From positions 1 to 33,776 of the forward strand of contig JAGUQX010000047.1 in NCBI GenBank assembly GCA_030153485.1: DNA of 33,776 bases. Reading direction: 5' to 3'. The position numbers and the translations under genes were made by a program. How positions within the stretch are numbered: the first letter of the stretch is position 1; each line of letters begins with the position of its first letter. Below, one piece after another: positions 1 through 8,283 of the stretch. A model generated the notes under the pieces. The model had not been told where the DNA came from. It saw only the letters and a list, made by a program, of their open reading frames with translations, and did not search any database. This DNA comes from Oscillospiraceae bacterium (lineage in GTDB: Bacteria > Bacillota > Clostridia > Oscillospirales > Ruminococcaceae).

Positions 1-1
1 C

Positions 2-775
2 GTTGACACTAATCTACCAGGAAAATATGAGCTAGTCTATTCTGTAACTGATTCGGATAAAAACGAAACAATAGAAAAAAGAATAGTTACAGTTCTTAAA
101 AAAGCTATAGGGATGAACAGTCTTCCAACTATTATAGCGGTAGATAGAGATATAAAAGTGGGAGAAAACTTTGATCCACTGCAAGGAGTTTTGGCAGAGG
201 ATAAAGAAGACGGGGATATAACAAAAGATGTAAAGGTTATAGAAAACACCGTTGATATAGATACCCCAGGAGAATACGAAGTTTTATACCGAGTATCCGA
301 TAGTCAGGGAGCAACAACTAGTAAAAAAATCTCTGTTAGAGTAAAAAATATTCCAGAACCACCGATAGATCCAGAACCACCGATAGATCCAGAACCACCG
401 ATAGATCCAGAACCACCAATAGATCCAGAACCACCAATAGATCCAGAACCACCAATAGATCCAGAACCACCAATAGATCCAGAACCACCGATAGATCCAG
501 AACCACCAACAGTAGTTCCTCAAATAGTTCCACCAGCAACACTTTTGAAACCAGATGTAGCTGATCCAGATGTAGTTGATCCAGATGTAGTGGAAACAAA
601 TACTAACACAGATCAAACATATCCTGAAAATACACAGTCTGATAGAGTTGATAATGATTTATCTGACGAAATAGCAGCTACTTTATTAATAATACTAAGT
701 ATAGTTGGGGTATTAGGATTATCAGCTGGTGCGTATTTTGTTTTTAAAAACAAACTATTTATAAAAAAGAAATAA
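2..775 (+). CDS. Cell-surface Ig-like protein, 3' part (5' end outside window)
   Basis: The reading frame is open from base 2, so the gene begins upstream; an internal ATG at 113 is not the start. About 257 residues are visible. They hold the end of one and the whole of a second bacterial Ig-like (DUF5011/HYR-type) domain, recognised by the DKEDGDIT and PGEYEVLYRVSDSQG signatures. A proline-rich stalk of eight IDPEPP units follows, then a short PDVVD repeat, a hydrophobic segment near residues 222-244 and a basic FKNKLFIKKK tail. This is a wall-spanning, tail-anchored surface protein. There is no LPXTG motif before the membrane segment, so sortase attachment is not supported. The stalk probably lifts the Ig domains through the cell wall. 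The ligand is unknown. The same Ig-like signatures occur in the large protein at 18118. Confidence 0.85.
   Translation, partial: VDTNLPGKYELVYSVTDSDKNETIEKRIVTVLKKAIGMNSLPTIIAVDRDIKVGENFDPLQGVLAEDKEDGDITKDVKVIENTVDIDTPGEYEVLYRVSDSQGATTSKKISVRVKNIPEPPIDPEPPIDPEPPIDPEPPIDPEPPIDPEPPIDPEPPIDPEPPIDPEPPTVVPQIVPPATLLKPDVADPDVVDPDVVETNTNTDQTYPENTQSDRVDNDLSDEIAATLLIILSIVGVLGLSAGAYFVFKNKLFIKKK
353..508 (+). repeat. In-frame 18-bp tandem repeat encoding IDPEPP
   Basis: Eight direct copies of an 18-bp unit (ccagaaccaccRatagat) at 353-496, followed by a partial ninth. The only variation is one silent A/G position: G in units 1-3 and 8, A in units 4-7. The blocky silent pattern suggests recent unit duplication. 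Copy-number change would alter stalk length without shifting frame. A second, shorter 15-bp repeat (ccagatgtagYtgat) lies at 551-592. Confidence 0.95.
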
Positions 776-779
776 AATA

Positions 780-804
780 ATATATTAATAATCTATTAAT
801 ATAT
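780..804. repeat. AT-only inverted repeat downstream of the surface gene
   Basis: An 11-bp perfect stem with a 3-nt loop (780-790 / 794-804), made only of A and T. It could end the surface-protein transcript or belong to the ddh promoter region. There is no U-run after it, so a terminator role is weakly supported. Confidence 0.35.
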
Positions 805-865
805 ATATGATAAAATTTACATCAAATTATAAATTATAAATTAATTAAAGGTTGGTGTTTATTTT

Positions 866-1762
866 ATGATAAGAGCAGCAATTATTGGATACGGAAATAT
901 TGGTAAATTTGTTTTTGATTCTATTAAATCTTCAAAAGATTTTGAACTTGTTGGAGTTATAAGAAGAGAACCTGATAATAATCCTCCAAAAGAGCTAGTG
1001 GGGATAGAAATTGTAAAAGATATAAAAAAATTATCTCAAAAGCCAGATGTTGCTATTCTTTGTACTCCAACTAGAAGTGTGGAGAAACATGCAATAGAAT
1101 GTCTTTCAATGGGAATAAATACTGTGGATAGTTATGATATACATTCATCTATTTGGGATTTAAAACAGTCTTTAGATAAATGTGCTAAACAATCTGGAGC
1201 TGTGTCTATTATATCTGCTGGATGGGACCCAGGTTCGGACTCTGTAGTAAGAACTTTAATGGAAGCTGCCACTCCTAGAGGGATTACTTATACTAATTTT
1301 GGACCAGGGATGAGCATGGGTCATACTGTTGCTGTAAAAGCTATCAATGGTGTAAAAAAAGCTTTATCTGTTACAATTCCTTTGGGAACAAGCATACATA
1401 GGCGTATGGTATATATAGAATTAGAAGCTGGATTTGATTATAATGATGTTTCTAAAAATATTAAATCTGATTCATATTTTTCAAATGATGAAACCCATGT
1501 TATACAAGTTGATAATATCGAAGATTATATTGATATGGGACATGGGGTAAATATGATCCGTAAAGGGGTTTCTGGAAAAACTCAAAACCAACTCTTAGAG
1601 TTTAATATGAAGATAAATAATCCTGCATTAACAGCAGAAATTTTGATAGCTGTAGCAAGGGCTTCTATAAAACAAAACCCAGGAGCATACACGATGATAG
1701 AGATTCCAGTTTTAGATCTGCTTTATGGAGATAGAGAAGCTCTTATAAAAAAACTTGTTTAA
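866..1762 (+). CDS. ddh: meso-Diaminopimelate D-dehydrogenase
   Basis: A 298-residue cytoplasmic enzyme that reductively aminates tetrahydrodipicolinate with ammonia and NADPH in one step to meso-diaminopimelate, for peptidoglycan and lysine. The N-terminal Rossmann motif is GYGNIGKFV (residues 8-16). Family signatures include VDSYDIHSSIW, SAGWDPGSDSVVR and NFGPGMSMGHTVAVKAI. Length is slightly below the usual ~320 residues. The ATG at 866 lies 13 nt after a weak AAAGG; no better start is visible. The gene stands alone: a 32-bp palindrome begins at the base after its stop codon. Ddh is a patchily distributed alternative to the longer acylated DAP routes, so its presence suggests the ddh variant is used here, though other lysine genes are outside the window. 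Identification is firm. Confidence 0.93.
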   Translation: MIRAAIIGYGNIGKFVFDSIKSSKDFELVGVIRREPDNNPPKELVGIEIVKDIKKLSQKPDVAILCTPTRSVEKHAIECLSMGINTVDSYDIHSSIWDLKQSLDKCAKQSGAVSIISAGWDPGSDSVVRTLMEAATPRGITYTNFGPGMSMGHTVAVKAINGVKKALSVTIPLGTSIHRRMVYIELEAGFDYNDVSKNIKSDSYFSNDETHVIQVDNIEDYIDMGHGVNMIRKGVSGKTQNQLLEFNMKINNPALTAEILIAVARASIKQNPGAYTMIEIPVLDLLYGDREALIKKLV

Positions 1763-1830
1763 ATATATAATTATGTAAAGGGATATAGAATATTTTATAA
1801 TATTCTATATCCCTTTACATAATTATATAT
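1763..1830. repeat. Perfect 32-bp inverted repeat right after ddh
   Basis: Arms 1763-1794 and 1799-1830 pair at all 32 positions around a TTAT loop. The first arm starts at the base after the ddh stop. The sequence after the second arm (aataaaag) is not a U-run, so this is not a textbook intrinsic terminator, although it may end or stabilise the ddh transcript. It is far longer than needed for termination. Confidence 0.9.
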
Positions 1831-1843
1831 AATAAAAGTTATA

Positions 1844-1872
1844 TTGCATTATATATATATAAATGTTAATAT
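1844..1872 (+). promoter_or_regulatory. Candidate promoter for PFOR
   Basis: TTGCAT at 1844-1849, 17-nt spacer, TAATAT at 1867-1872 with an extended TG at 1864-1865. It lies about 75 nt upstream of the PFOR start. The match is moderate and the surroundings are AT-rich, so chance is possible. Confidence 0.35.
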
Positions 1873-1948
1873 TATATAGAGAATATTAAGGTATAGAAGA
1901 TTACTGATTTATCCTTTATTTATAAATATTTTGGAGGTTATTCTAATC

Positions 1949-4900
1949 ATGATAAAAAGAAAATTTGAAACAATGGACGGAAATACTGCCGCTTCTCATG
2001 TTTCTTATGCATTTACAGATGTAGCTGCAATTTATCCTATAAGTCCATCTTCTATGATGGCAGAAAATACTGATAGATGGTCTACTGAAGGTAAAAAAAA
2101 TATATTTGATCAAACAGTAGAGGTTGTTGAGATGCAATCTGAGGGTGGAGCTGCAGGAGCAATTCATGGATCTCTTGTTGGTGGAGCGTTAACTACAACA
2201 TTTACCTGTTCACAAGGACTTCTTTTAATGATTCCTAATATGTATAAAATGGCTGGAGAGCTATTGCCAGCGGTTATAAATGTTTCTGCTCGTGCAATAG
2301 CTACACATGCGCTTTCTATATTTGGTGATCATTCTGATATATACGCATCAAGACAAACTGGGTTTTGTATGGTTGCTTCTACAAATGCACAAGAAGCAAT
2401 GGATCTTGGTGCGGTTGTCCATCTATCTGCTATAAAAGGTTCTCTTCCTTTTATACATTTTTTTGATGGATATAGAACATCTGATGAGCTTCGTAAAATT
2501 CAAATTTGGGATACAGAAGACTTAAAAACATTTGCTGATTATGATTGTATAGAAGACTTTAGAAATAGAGCTATGAATCCAAATACTCCAAATGAACGTG
2601 GAACTGCTCAAAATCCTGATGTTTTCTTTCAAGCTAGAGAAGCAATTAATCCATATTATGAAAATATTGTTAATGTTGTTGAAGATAAAATGAACTTTAT
2701 AAACGAAAAAATTGGTACAGATTATAAATTATTCAACTATTATGGAGCAGCTGATGCTGATCATATTATAGTTGCTATGGGATCAGTTTGTGACACTATT
2801 GTAGAAACAATTGAGTTTTTAGCATCTAAAGGTGAAAAAATTGGACTTGTAAAAGTTAGATTATTTAGACCATTTAGTGTAAAACATTTCTTAGCATCTA
2901 TGCCAAAAAGTGTAAAAACTATAAGTGTTCTTGATAGAGGAAAAGAGCCAGGAGCAGTTGGAGAGCCGTTGTTTATGGATATTGTTACTTCTATCAAAGA
3001 TACAGAATTTAAAGATGTCAAAGTTCTTAACGGAAGATATGGACTTGCTTCTAAAAACACAACTCCTTCTCATATCGCTTCTGTGTATAGAAATAAAGAA
3101 AAAACTCCTTTTACTGTTGGAATAAATGATGATGTAACTTATCTTTCTTTGCCTATTCCTACACAAGATGAGATAATTAATACAACTCCAGCGGGAACAA
3201 AATGTTGTACTTTCTGGGGGCTTGGTGCAGATGGAACTGTTGGAGCTAATAAAAACTCTATCAAGATTATAGGGGATAATACAGATCTATATACTCAAGC
3301 TTATTTTTCTTATGATTCAAAAAAATCTGGAGGGTTAACTGTTTCGCATCTTCGTTTTGGAAGCGAAAAAATAACTTCAACTTATCTAGTTGATCAAGCT
3401 GATTTTGTTGCTTGTCATAATCCTTCATATGTAAAAAAATATGATATAACTATGATAGCTAGTATAAAACCTAATGGTACATTTCTTATAAATTCTTCAT
3501 GGTCAGAAGAAGAATTTGCTGAAAAATTATCGATACCATCAAAAAAATATCTGCATGATAATAATATATCTGTGTATACTATTGATGGTGTTGGAATTGC
3601 AAAAGAAATTGGCTTGGGAAATAGAATAAACACTATTTTACAATCTGCTTTCTTTAAATTAGCAAGTATTATTCCTATAGAAGATGCTGTTAGATTTATG
3701 AAAGATGCAGCAACTAAGACATATAGTAAAAAAGGTGAAGAAATCGTTAAGATGAATCATCTAGCAATCGATCAAGGTTGTGAAAGAGTTGTAAAACTAA
3801 ATATTCCGTTAGATTGGGATGAAGGTGTGAAGAAAGAAATTAAAACCCTTATCAAATGTAGTTCTGATTCTCTTTCTAAATATGTAAACAACCTTCTTGT
3901 TCCTATAAATAAAGAATCTGGAAATGATTTACCTGTTTCTAAATTTTCTGATTATGTAACAGGGGCATATCCTTCTGGATCTTCCGCACATGAAAGAAGA
4001 GGGATTGCATCGGATGTTCCTAGCTGGGATCCAGATAATTGTATCCAATGTAATTTTTGTTCATATGTTTGTCCACACGGAGTTATACGTCCCGTGGTTA
4101 TGACAAAAGAAGAAGTTGATAAAGCTCCAAAAGACATGAAGGTTATTCCTATGAATGGTATGCCAGATACATTTTTTGCTATTACAGTTTCTACATTAGA
4201 CTGTACAGGATGTGGATCTTGCATAAATGTTTGTCCTGGTAAAAAAGGAAATAAAGCCCTTGGTCTAGAGCCTATAGATAGCCAACTTCCAAAACAAGAA
4301 CATTTTGATTATGGAAAATCGCTATTTCCAAAAGAAGACGTTTTGGCTAAATTTAAATCAACTACAGTTAAAGGAAGCCAATTTAAACAACCTCTTCTTG
4401 AATTTTCTGGAGCATGCGCAGGATGTGGAGAGACACCTTATGCAAAACTTGTTACACAATTATATGGAGACAGCATGTGTATAGCAAATGCAACTGGATG
4501 TTCTTCTATATGGGGAGGATCTTCGCCATCTACACCGTATACAACCAACCATAAAGGCGAAGGACCTGCTTGGGCAAATTCGTTATTTGAAGATAATGCT
4601 GAGTTTGGTTTTGGAATTAATCTTGCTCAAAAAGCTATTAGAAATCAAATTATAGATCATATAGATGCTATTTCAACAGAAACTCCTGAGCTTTCTTCTG
4701 CAGTTAAGGAATATAAAGATTCTCTAACTGATACAATTAGCAATAAATCTGCTACAGATAAACTTGTTAATCTAGTTGAAAATTCAACTTCTAAACATGC
4801 AGAATTTATTCTTAAGTATAAAAAGTTTATATCAAAAAAATCCACATGGATTTTCGGTGGAGATGGCTGGGCATATGATATTGGTTTTGGAGGACTTGAT

Positions 4901-5509
4901 CATGTTATAGCTTCTGGCGAAAACATAAATATACTTGTTTTTGATACAGAGATATATTCTAACACTGGTGGACAAGCTTCAAAATCAACTCCTTTTGGTG
5001 CTGCTGCTAAATTTGCATCAAGTGGTAAAGTAATTAAGAAAAAAGATCTAGCTCAGATTGCTATGACATATGGATATGTCTATGTTGCTCAAATTTCACA
5101 AGGTGCTGATTATAACCAAACATTAAAAGCAATCACAGAGGCTGAAAGCTATAATGGACCTTCTTTAATCATTGCATATTCACCTTGTATAAGTCATGGA
5201 ATATCAATTGGTATGGATAAAGCACAAACTCAACAAAAATCTGCTGTAGAAACTGGATATTGGAATATCTTTAGATATGATCCAAGACTTATTATAGAAG
5301 GTAAAAATCCTTTACAGATAGACTGTAAAGATCCTACAAGAGATTTAGAAGAGTTTCTTGTAGGAGAGATAAGATATAATTCTATACTAAAAAAATTCCC
5401 TGATAGATCACAAGCAATTATAACCCAAGCTAAAAAGTATTCTTCTGCTAAATGGAATCATCTTAAAAAGATGTCTCAAATGGACTATACCGATAGTAAA
5501 CAAGACTAG
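1949..5509 (+). CDS. nifJ: Pyruvate:ferredoxin (flavodoxin) oxidoreductase, homodimeric
   Basis: An 1186-residue single-chain PFOR that oxidises pyruvate plus CoA to acetyl-CoA and CO2 and reduces ferredoxin; it is the central step of clostridial fermentation. Order of domains: N-terminal pyrimidine-binding region (AISPSS-like IYPISPSSMMAENTDRW), gamma/transketolase C domain, two 4Fe-4S motifs (C698-xx-C-xx-C-xxx-C and C752-xx-C-xx-C-xxx-C), and a thiamine-pyrophosphate domain with CAGCGETPY (C823, C826) and GGDGWAYDIGFGG. The ATG at 1949 is chosen because GGAGG at 1933-1937 precedes it. An in-frame TTG at 1931 overlaps that ribosome site and is rejected. The full length fits the family. A strong terminator follows at 5518. 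The gene is monocistronic. Confidence 0.97.
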   Translation: MIKRKFETMDGNTAASHVSYAFTDVAAIYPISPSSMMAENTDRWSTEGKKNIFDQTVEVVEMQSEGGAAGAIHGSLVGGALTTTFTCSQGLLLMIPNMYKMAGELLPAVINVSARAIATHALSIFGDHSDIYASRQTGFCMVASTNAQEAMDLGAVVHLSAIKGSLPFIHFFDGYRTSDELRKIQIWDTEDLKTFADYDCIEDFRNRAMNPNTPNERGTAQNPDVFFQAREAINPYYENIVNVVEDKMNFINEKIGTDYKLFNYYGAADADHIIVAMGSVCDTIVETIEFLASKGEKIGLVKVRLFRPFSVKHFLASMPKSVKTISVLDRGKEPGAVGEPLFMDIVTSIKDTEFKDVKVLNGRYGLASKNTTPSHIASVYRNKEKTPFTVGINDDVTYLSLPIPTQDEIINTTPAGTKCCTFWGLGADGTVGANKNSIKIIGDNTDLYTQAYFSYDSKKSGGLTVSHLRFGSEKITSTYLVDQADFVACHNPSYVKKYDITMIASIKPNGTFLINSSWSEEEFAEKLSIPSKKYLHDNNISVYTIDGVGIAKEIGLGNRINTILQSAFFKLASIIPIEDAVRFMKDAATKTYSKKGEEIVKMNHLAIDQGCERVVKLNIPLDWDEGVKKEIKTLIKCSSDSLSKYVNNLLVPINKESGNDLPVSKFSDYVTGAYPSGSSAHERRGIASDVPSWDPDNCIQCNFCSYVCPHGVIRPVVMTKEEVDKAPKDMKVIPMNGMPDTFFAITVSTLDCTGCGSCINVCPGKKGNKALGLEPIDSQLPKQEHFDYGKSLFPKEDVLAKFKSTTVKGSQFKQPLLEFSGACAGCGETPYAKLVTQLYGDSMCIANATGCSSIWGGSSPSTPYTTNHKGEGPAWANSLFEDNAEFGFGINLAQKAIRNQIIDHIDAISTETPELSSAVKEYKDSLTDTISNKSATDKLVNLVENSTSKHAEFILKYKKFISKKSTWIFGGDGWAYDIGFGGLDHVIASGENINILVFDTEIYSNTGGQASKSTPFGAAAKFASSGKVIKKKDLAQIAMTYGYVYVAQISQGADYNQTLKAITEAESYNGPSLIIAYSPCISHGISIGMDKAQTQQKSAVETGYWNIFRYDPRLIIEGKNPLQIDCKDPTRDLEEFLVGEIRYNSILKKFPDRSQAIITQAKKYSSAKWNHLKKMSQMDYTDSKQD

Positions 5510-5517
5510 ATAAAAAT

Positions 5518-5555
5518 AAAAAGAACAATAGATATTAATCTATTGTTCTTTTTTT
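5518..5555 (+). terminator. Intrinsic terminator of PFOR
   Basis: 16-bp perfect stem (5518-5533 / 5538-5553) with loop ATTA and a run of T at the 3' side. Classic rho-independent terminator. Confidence 0.92.
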
Positions 5556-5655
5556 ATGTAAATTTATTTGTATAAAAAAATTTACAAACCTATTAGGTAG
5601 CTTTCACATATTATATCTTGTGAAGATTTAATAAAATGAAAAGGAGATTTTAACT

Positions 5656-5859
5656 ATGGAAAAGCAAGCTTATACAAAATCTAAATGCAAACCCGAAGTT
5701 CCTGAAAAATTTCCAAGTTATAGTATGGCGTATATTCCTTTCCAATGTTGGGGAGAAATCTATGACAGCGAGACTGCTTTTAACAGAGGAACACTATTTC
5801 CAGATTTAGACCTTCCATTTATAGGAGAGGAGCCTATCGCTGATGACCGAAAGAAATAA
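5656..5859 (+). CDS. cotJA: Spore coat associated protein CotJA
   Basis: A 67-residue protein with the CotJA signature: a short charged N-terminus, then MAYIPFQCWGEIYD and GTLFPDLDLPF. It is the first gene of cotJABC, made in the mother cell during sporulation and placed in the inner coat. The start has a good ribosome site (aaaggag at 5640-5646). cotJB begins inside its last codons (17-nt overlap), which suggests translational coupling. The molecular role of CotJA is not established. Family assignment is firm. Confidence 0.93.
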   Translation: MEKQAYTKSKCKPEVPEKFPSYSMAYIPFQCWGEIYDSETAFNRGTLFPDLDLPFIGEEPIADDRKK

Positions 5860-6100
5860 ATATTTAAAAAGATTACAAATTTGCGATTTTACACTTGAGG
5901 AAGTGGGTCTTTATTTAGATACACATCCTAAAGATAAAACAGCTCTAGAATTTTATGAAAAATATCTAGAGATACAGAAAAAAACAAAAAAAGAATATAT
6001 TTCAAAATTTGGACCAATACAGACTACAGATTATGATGGTTCGGATTATTGGAAATGGGTGGATTCACCTTGGCCATGGGAAAGACAGAAGGAGGAGTAA
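5843..6100 (+). CDS. cotJB: Spore coat protein CotJB
   Basis: An 85-residue protein of the CotJB family (MTERNKYLKRLQICDFTLEEVGLYLDTH..., C-terminal YWKWVDSPWPWE). It overlaps cotJA by 17 nt, and its GGAGAGG ribosome site (5824-5830) lies inside cotJA. cotJC follows after 3 nt. It is thought to act with CotJA and CotJC in coat assembly; the biochemical role is unknown. The tryptophan-rich C-terminus is typical of the family. Confidence 0.93.
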   Translation: MTERNKYLKRLQICDFTLEEVGLYLDTHPKDKTALEFYEKYLEIQKKTKKEYISKFGPIQTTDYDGSDYWKWVDSPWPWERQKEE

Positions 6101-6103
6101 TCT

Positions 6104-6715
6104 ATGTGGGTATACGAAAAAAAACTTCAGTATCCTGTAAATATAAAAAATCCGAACCCTGCTCTTGCTAAAGTTATAATAACCCAATTTGGGGGTCCTG
6201 ATGGAGAGTTGGGAGCAGCTACTAGATATCTATCCCAAAGATATACTGCGCCTTATAAAGAGGTTAAAGGGATACTTACAGATATCGGAACAGAAGAGTT
6301 GGCACATATGGAGATGGTTTCAGCAATTGTATATCAATTAACTAGAAATATCTCGATAGATGATATCAAGAAGAGTGGTTTTGCAGATTATTATGTAGAT
6401 CATACAACGGGCTTATATCCTTTAAGTGCATCAGGAGATGCTTTTTCTGCAAGTGCTTTACAATCTAAAGGAGATGTTATTGCAGATCTTACAGAAGATT
6501 TGGCGGCAGAGCAAAAAGCAAGAGTTACCTATGATAATATCTTAAGATTGGCTGATGATCCAGATGTTAGAGACCCTATAAAATTTCTTCGAGAACGTGA
6601 AATAGTTCATTTCCAAAGATTTGGAGAAGCTTTACGTATTTCACAAGATAATTTAGACTCTAAAAATTTCTATGCGTTTAACCCATCTTTTGATAAACCT
6701 AAAAAACAAAAATAG
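6104..6715 (+). CDS. cotJC: Spore coat manganese-catalase family protein CotJC
   Basis: A 203-residue ferritin-like four-helix protein of the manganese catalase family. It starts MWVYEKKLQYPVNI and carries metal-ligand segments GELGAATRYLSQRY, TEELAHMEMV and EREIVHFQRFGEAL, with Glu/His pairs for a dimanganese centre. It probably removes peroxide in the spore coat, although CotJC activity is less well shown than for true Mn-catalases. Ribosome site GGAGG at 6091-6095. It is the last gene of the operon; its stop codon lies inside a 62-nt perfect palindrome. Confidence 0.93.
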   Translation: MWVYEKKLQYPVNIKNPNPALAKVIITQFGGPDGELGAATRYLSQRYTAPYKEVKGILTDIGTEELAHMEMVSAIVYQLTRNISIDDIKKSGFADYYVDHTTGLYPLSASGDAFSASALQSKGDVIADLTEDLAAEQKARVTYDNILRLADDPDVRDPIKFLREREIVHFQRFGEALRISQDNLDSKNFYAFNPSFDKPKKQK

Positions 6716-6770
6716 TGAATATAAAAGGCTATCTATTTTAAAATAGATAGCCTTTTATATTCACTATTTT
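6709..6770. terminator. 62-nt perfect palindrome at the cotJ operon end
   Basis: Bases 6709-6739 and 6740-6770 are exact reverse complements (31 bp, no built-in spacer, centre TTTT/AAAA). The TAG stop of cotJC (6713-6715) is inside the left arm. The 3' arm ends in TTTT. In RNA it would form a stem of about 29 bp, which probably terminates the cotJ transcript. Confidence 0.85.
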
Positions 6771-6795
6771 ATATTATTACACATAATATAAAATA
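6765..6795. repeat. AT-only inverted repeat upstream of dpaA
   Basis: A 13-bp perfect stem (6765-6777 / 6783-6795) with loop TACAC. It shares bases 6765-6770 with the neighbouring 62-nt palindrome, so the two hairpins exclude each other in part. It lies 12 nt before the dpaA ribosome site and might be an operator or leader element. Confidence 0.5.
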
Positions 6796-6820
6796 AAACT
6801 AAAAAACGGAGGATGATTTT

Positions 6821-7702
6821 TTGACAAATTTAAATTTCCTAATAATCGGGGGAGATATCAGGCTTTTGTATCTAGCAGAAATACTTGCTAAAAAAAATAA
6901 TACAATTTATATAATCGGTCATTATATTGATAAGGATATAAAAAACATTATTAATTTAAATAATATTTCAGAGATAAACTGTGATATAAATTGCATTATT
7001 CTACCAGTTATAACTAGCCTTGATGATGAAACTGTTAATATATTATTTACACCACAAAAAGTTTATATTGATGAAATTATAGAACTATCAAATGAGGATA
7101 CAACTATATTTGCGGGAAATTGTTCATATATATTATTAGAAAAATTTAAGGATAATGATATAAAATTTTATGATTATTTTACTGATGAAAAATTAACCAT
7201 ATTAAACGCAATAGCAACTTCCGAAGGGGCCATAAAATTAGCTATAGGAAACACATTAAAAACCTTATATAAATCAAAAATTTTAATAACAGGTTTTGGC
7301 AGAATAAGTAAGATGTTATTAAATAATTTAAAAGGTTTTAATGCAGATATAGCGATAGCTGCAAGATCAGAAGAGCAGAGAGTTTGGGCAGAGGCAAATG
7401 GTGCAAAGTCTATACATATTAAAAATATTGTTAAAATGAATATCCTTGAAGATGTAGATATTATATTTAATACTATACCATCTATGATATTTGATAAAAA
7501 TGCTCTTTCTTTATTAAAAAAAGACTGTTTAATTATTGATCTTGCTTCAAAGCCTGGTGGAGTGGATTTTGATTTTGCAAAACAAATAAATAAAAAAGTT
7601 ATCTGGGCGGGGGGGCTTCCAGGAAAAATATCCCCTCTATCTGCGACAGAATATATTTTGGAAGTTGTTGAAAAAAATTTACGAATAGGAGAAAACATAT
7701 GA
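6821..7702 (+). CDS. dpaA: Dipicolinate synthase subunit A
   Basis: A 293-residue NAD(P)-dependent Rossmann-fold subunit of dipicolinate synthase (SpoVFA). With DpaB it turns a dihydrodipicolinate-pathway intermediate into dipicolinic acid in the mother cell, for export into the forespore. The N-terminal half has FLIIGGDIRLLYLAEIL; a second nucleotide fold shows ILITGFGRISKMLLNNL followed by AARSEEQRVWAEANGA and LIIDLASKPGGVDF. The start is TTG at 6821 with GGAGG at 6808-6812; an ATG at 6813 is out of frame. Its end overlaps dpaB by 4 nt (ATGA). Placement next to cotJ genes fits a sporulation block. Many cluster I Clostridium lack spoVF, so this helps define the lineage. Confidence 0.92.
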   Translation: MTNLNFLIIGGDIRLLYLAEILAKKNNTIYIIGHYIDKDIKNIINLNNISEINCDINCIILPVITSLDDETVNILFTPQKVYIDEIIELSNEDTTIFAGNCSYILLEKFKDNDIKFYDYFTDEKLTILNAIATSEGAIKLAIGNTLKTLYKSKILITGFGRISKMLLNNLKGFNADIAIAARSEEQRVWAEANGAKSIHIKNIVKMNILEDVDIIFNTIPSMIFDKNALSLLKKDCLIIDLASKPGGVDFDFAKQINKKVIWAGGLPGKISPLSATEYILEVVEKNLRIGENI

Positions 7703-8268
7703 TAAAGATTGGATATGCACTAACAGGATCATTCTGTACCTTTGATATATCTATAAAATCAATAAAAGAACTTGTGGATTTAGGATATGATCTAACAGTT
7801 ATAATGTCATATAACGCTTATGAAATTGATACTAGATTTGGGGAATCTAAAGAATTTATTAGAAAAATTGAAGAAATTACACAAAAGAAAATAATACATA
7901 CTCTTCAGTCTGCAGAACCAATAGGACCTAAAAAAATGTTTGATATAATGATTGTTGCACCATGTACAGGAAATACTTTGGCAAAGTTAGCCTATTCTAT
8001 AGTTGATACGCCAGTAACCCTTGCGGTAAAATCACATCTTAGAAATTCTAATCCTGTTGTAATTTTAGTTTCAACTAATGATGCACTTAGCGGAGCTTCA
8101 AAAAATATTGGCATGCTTATGAATTATAAAAATTATTATTTTGTTCCTATGAATCAAGATGATTATCAAAAGAAACCTAGATCTATAGTGGGGGATTTTT
8201 CTAAAATTCCAGAAACAATTAAACAAGCTTTAGAAGATAGACAAATCCAACCAATTATTTTTGAATAA
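7699..8268 (+). CDS. dpaB: Dipicolinate synthase subunit B (flavoprotein)
   Basis: A 189-residue flavoprotein of the UbiX/Dfp-type fold. It begins IGYALTGSFCTFD and carries MIVAPCTGNTLAKLAYSIVDTPV and LVSTNDALSGASKNIG, typical of SpoVFB. It forms dipicolinate synthase with DpaA. Start ATG overlaps the dpaA stop (ATGA), so the pair is translationally coupled. It is transcribed toward the minus-strand nucleosidase gene; an AT-rich palindrome covers both stop codons. Normal length for the family (~200 residues). Confidence 0.93.
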   Translation: MIKIGYALTGSFCTFDISIKSIKELVDLGYDLTVIMSYNAYEIDTRFGESKEFIRKIEEITQKKIIHTLQSAEPIGPKKMFDIMIVAPCTGNTLAKLAYSIVDTPVTLAVKSHLRNSNPVVILVSTNDALSGASKNIGMLMNYKNYYFVPMNQDDYQKKPRSIVGDFSKIPETIKQALEDRQIQPIIFE

Positions 8269-8283
8269 TTTTTAAAAATTATT
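8264..8283. terminator. AT-only palindrome shared by two converging genes
   Basis: A 20-nt perfect palindrome (AATAATTTTT/AAAAATTATT) in the convergent junction. It contains the TAA of dpaB (8266-8268) and the TAA of the nucleosidase gene (8281-8279, minus). A shared bidirectional terminator is plausible, but the stem has no G or C. Confidence 0.45.

Noticed and set aside
353..496. CRISPR-like array
   Set aside because: The units are contiguous, have no spacers, and encode an in-frame protein repeat.
284..616. Open antisense frames full of WFWIY or VVLDL repeats
   Set aside because: They are by-products of the 18-bp repeat on the other strand and show no start signals or domain features.
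5605..5637. SigE promoter upstream of cotJA
   Set aside because: A -35-like ACATATT is present, but the sequence at the expected -10 position does not match the consensus; biologically likely yet not supported here.
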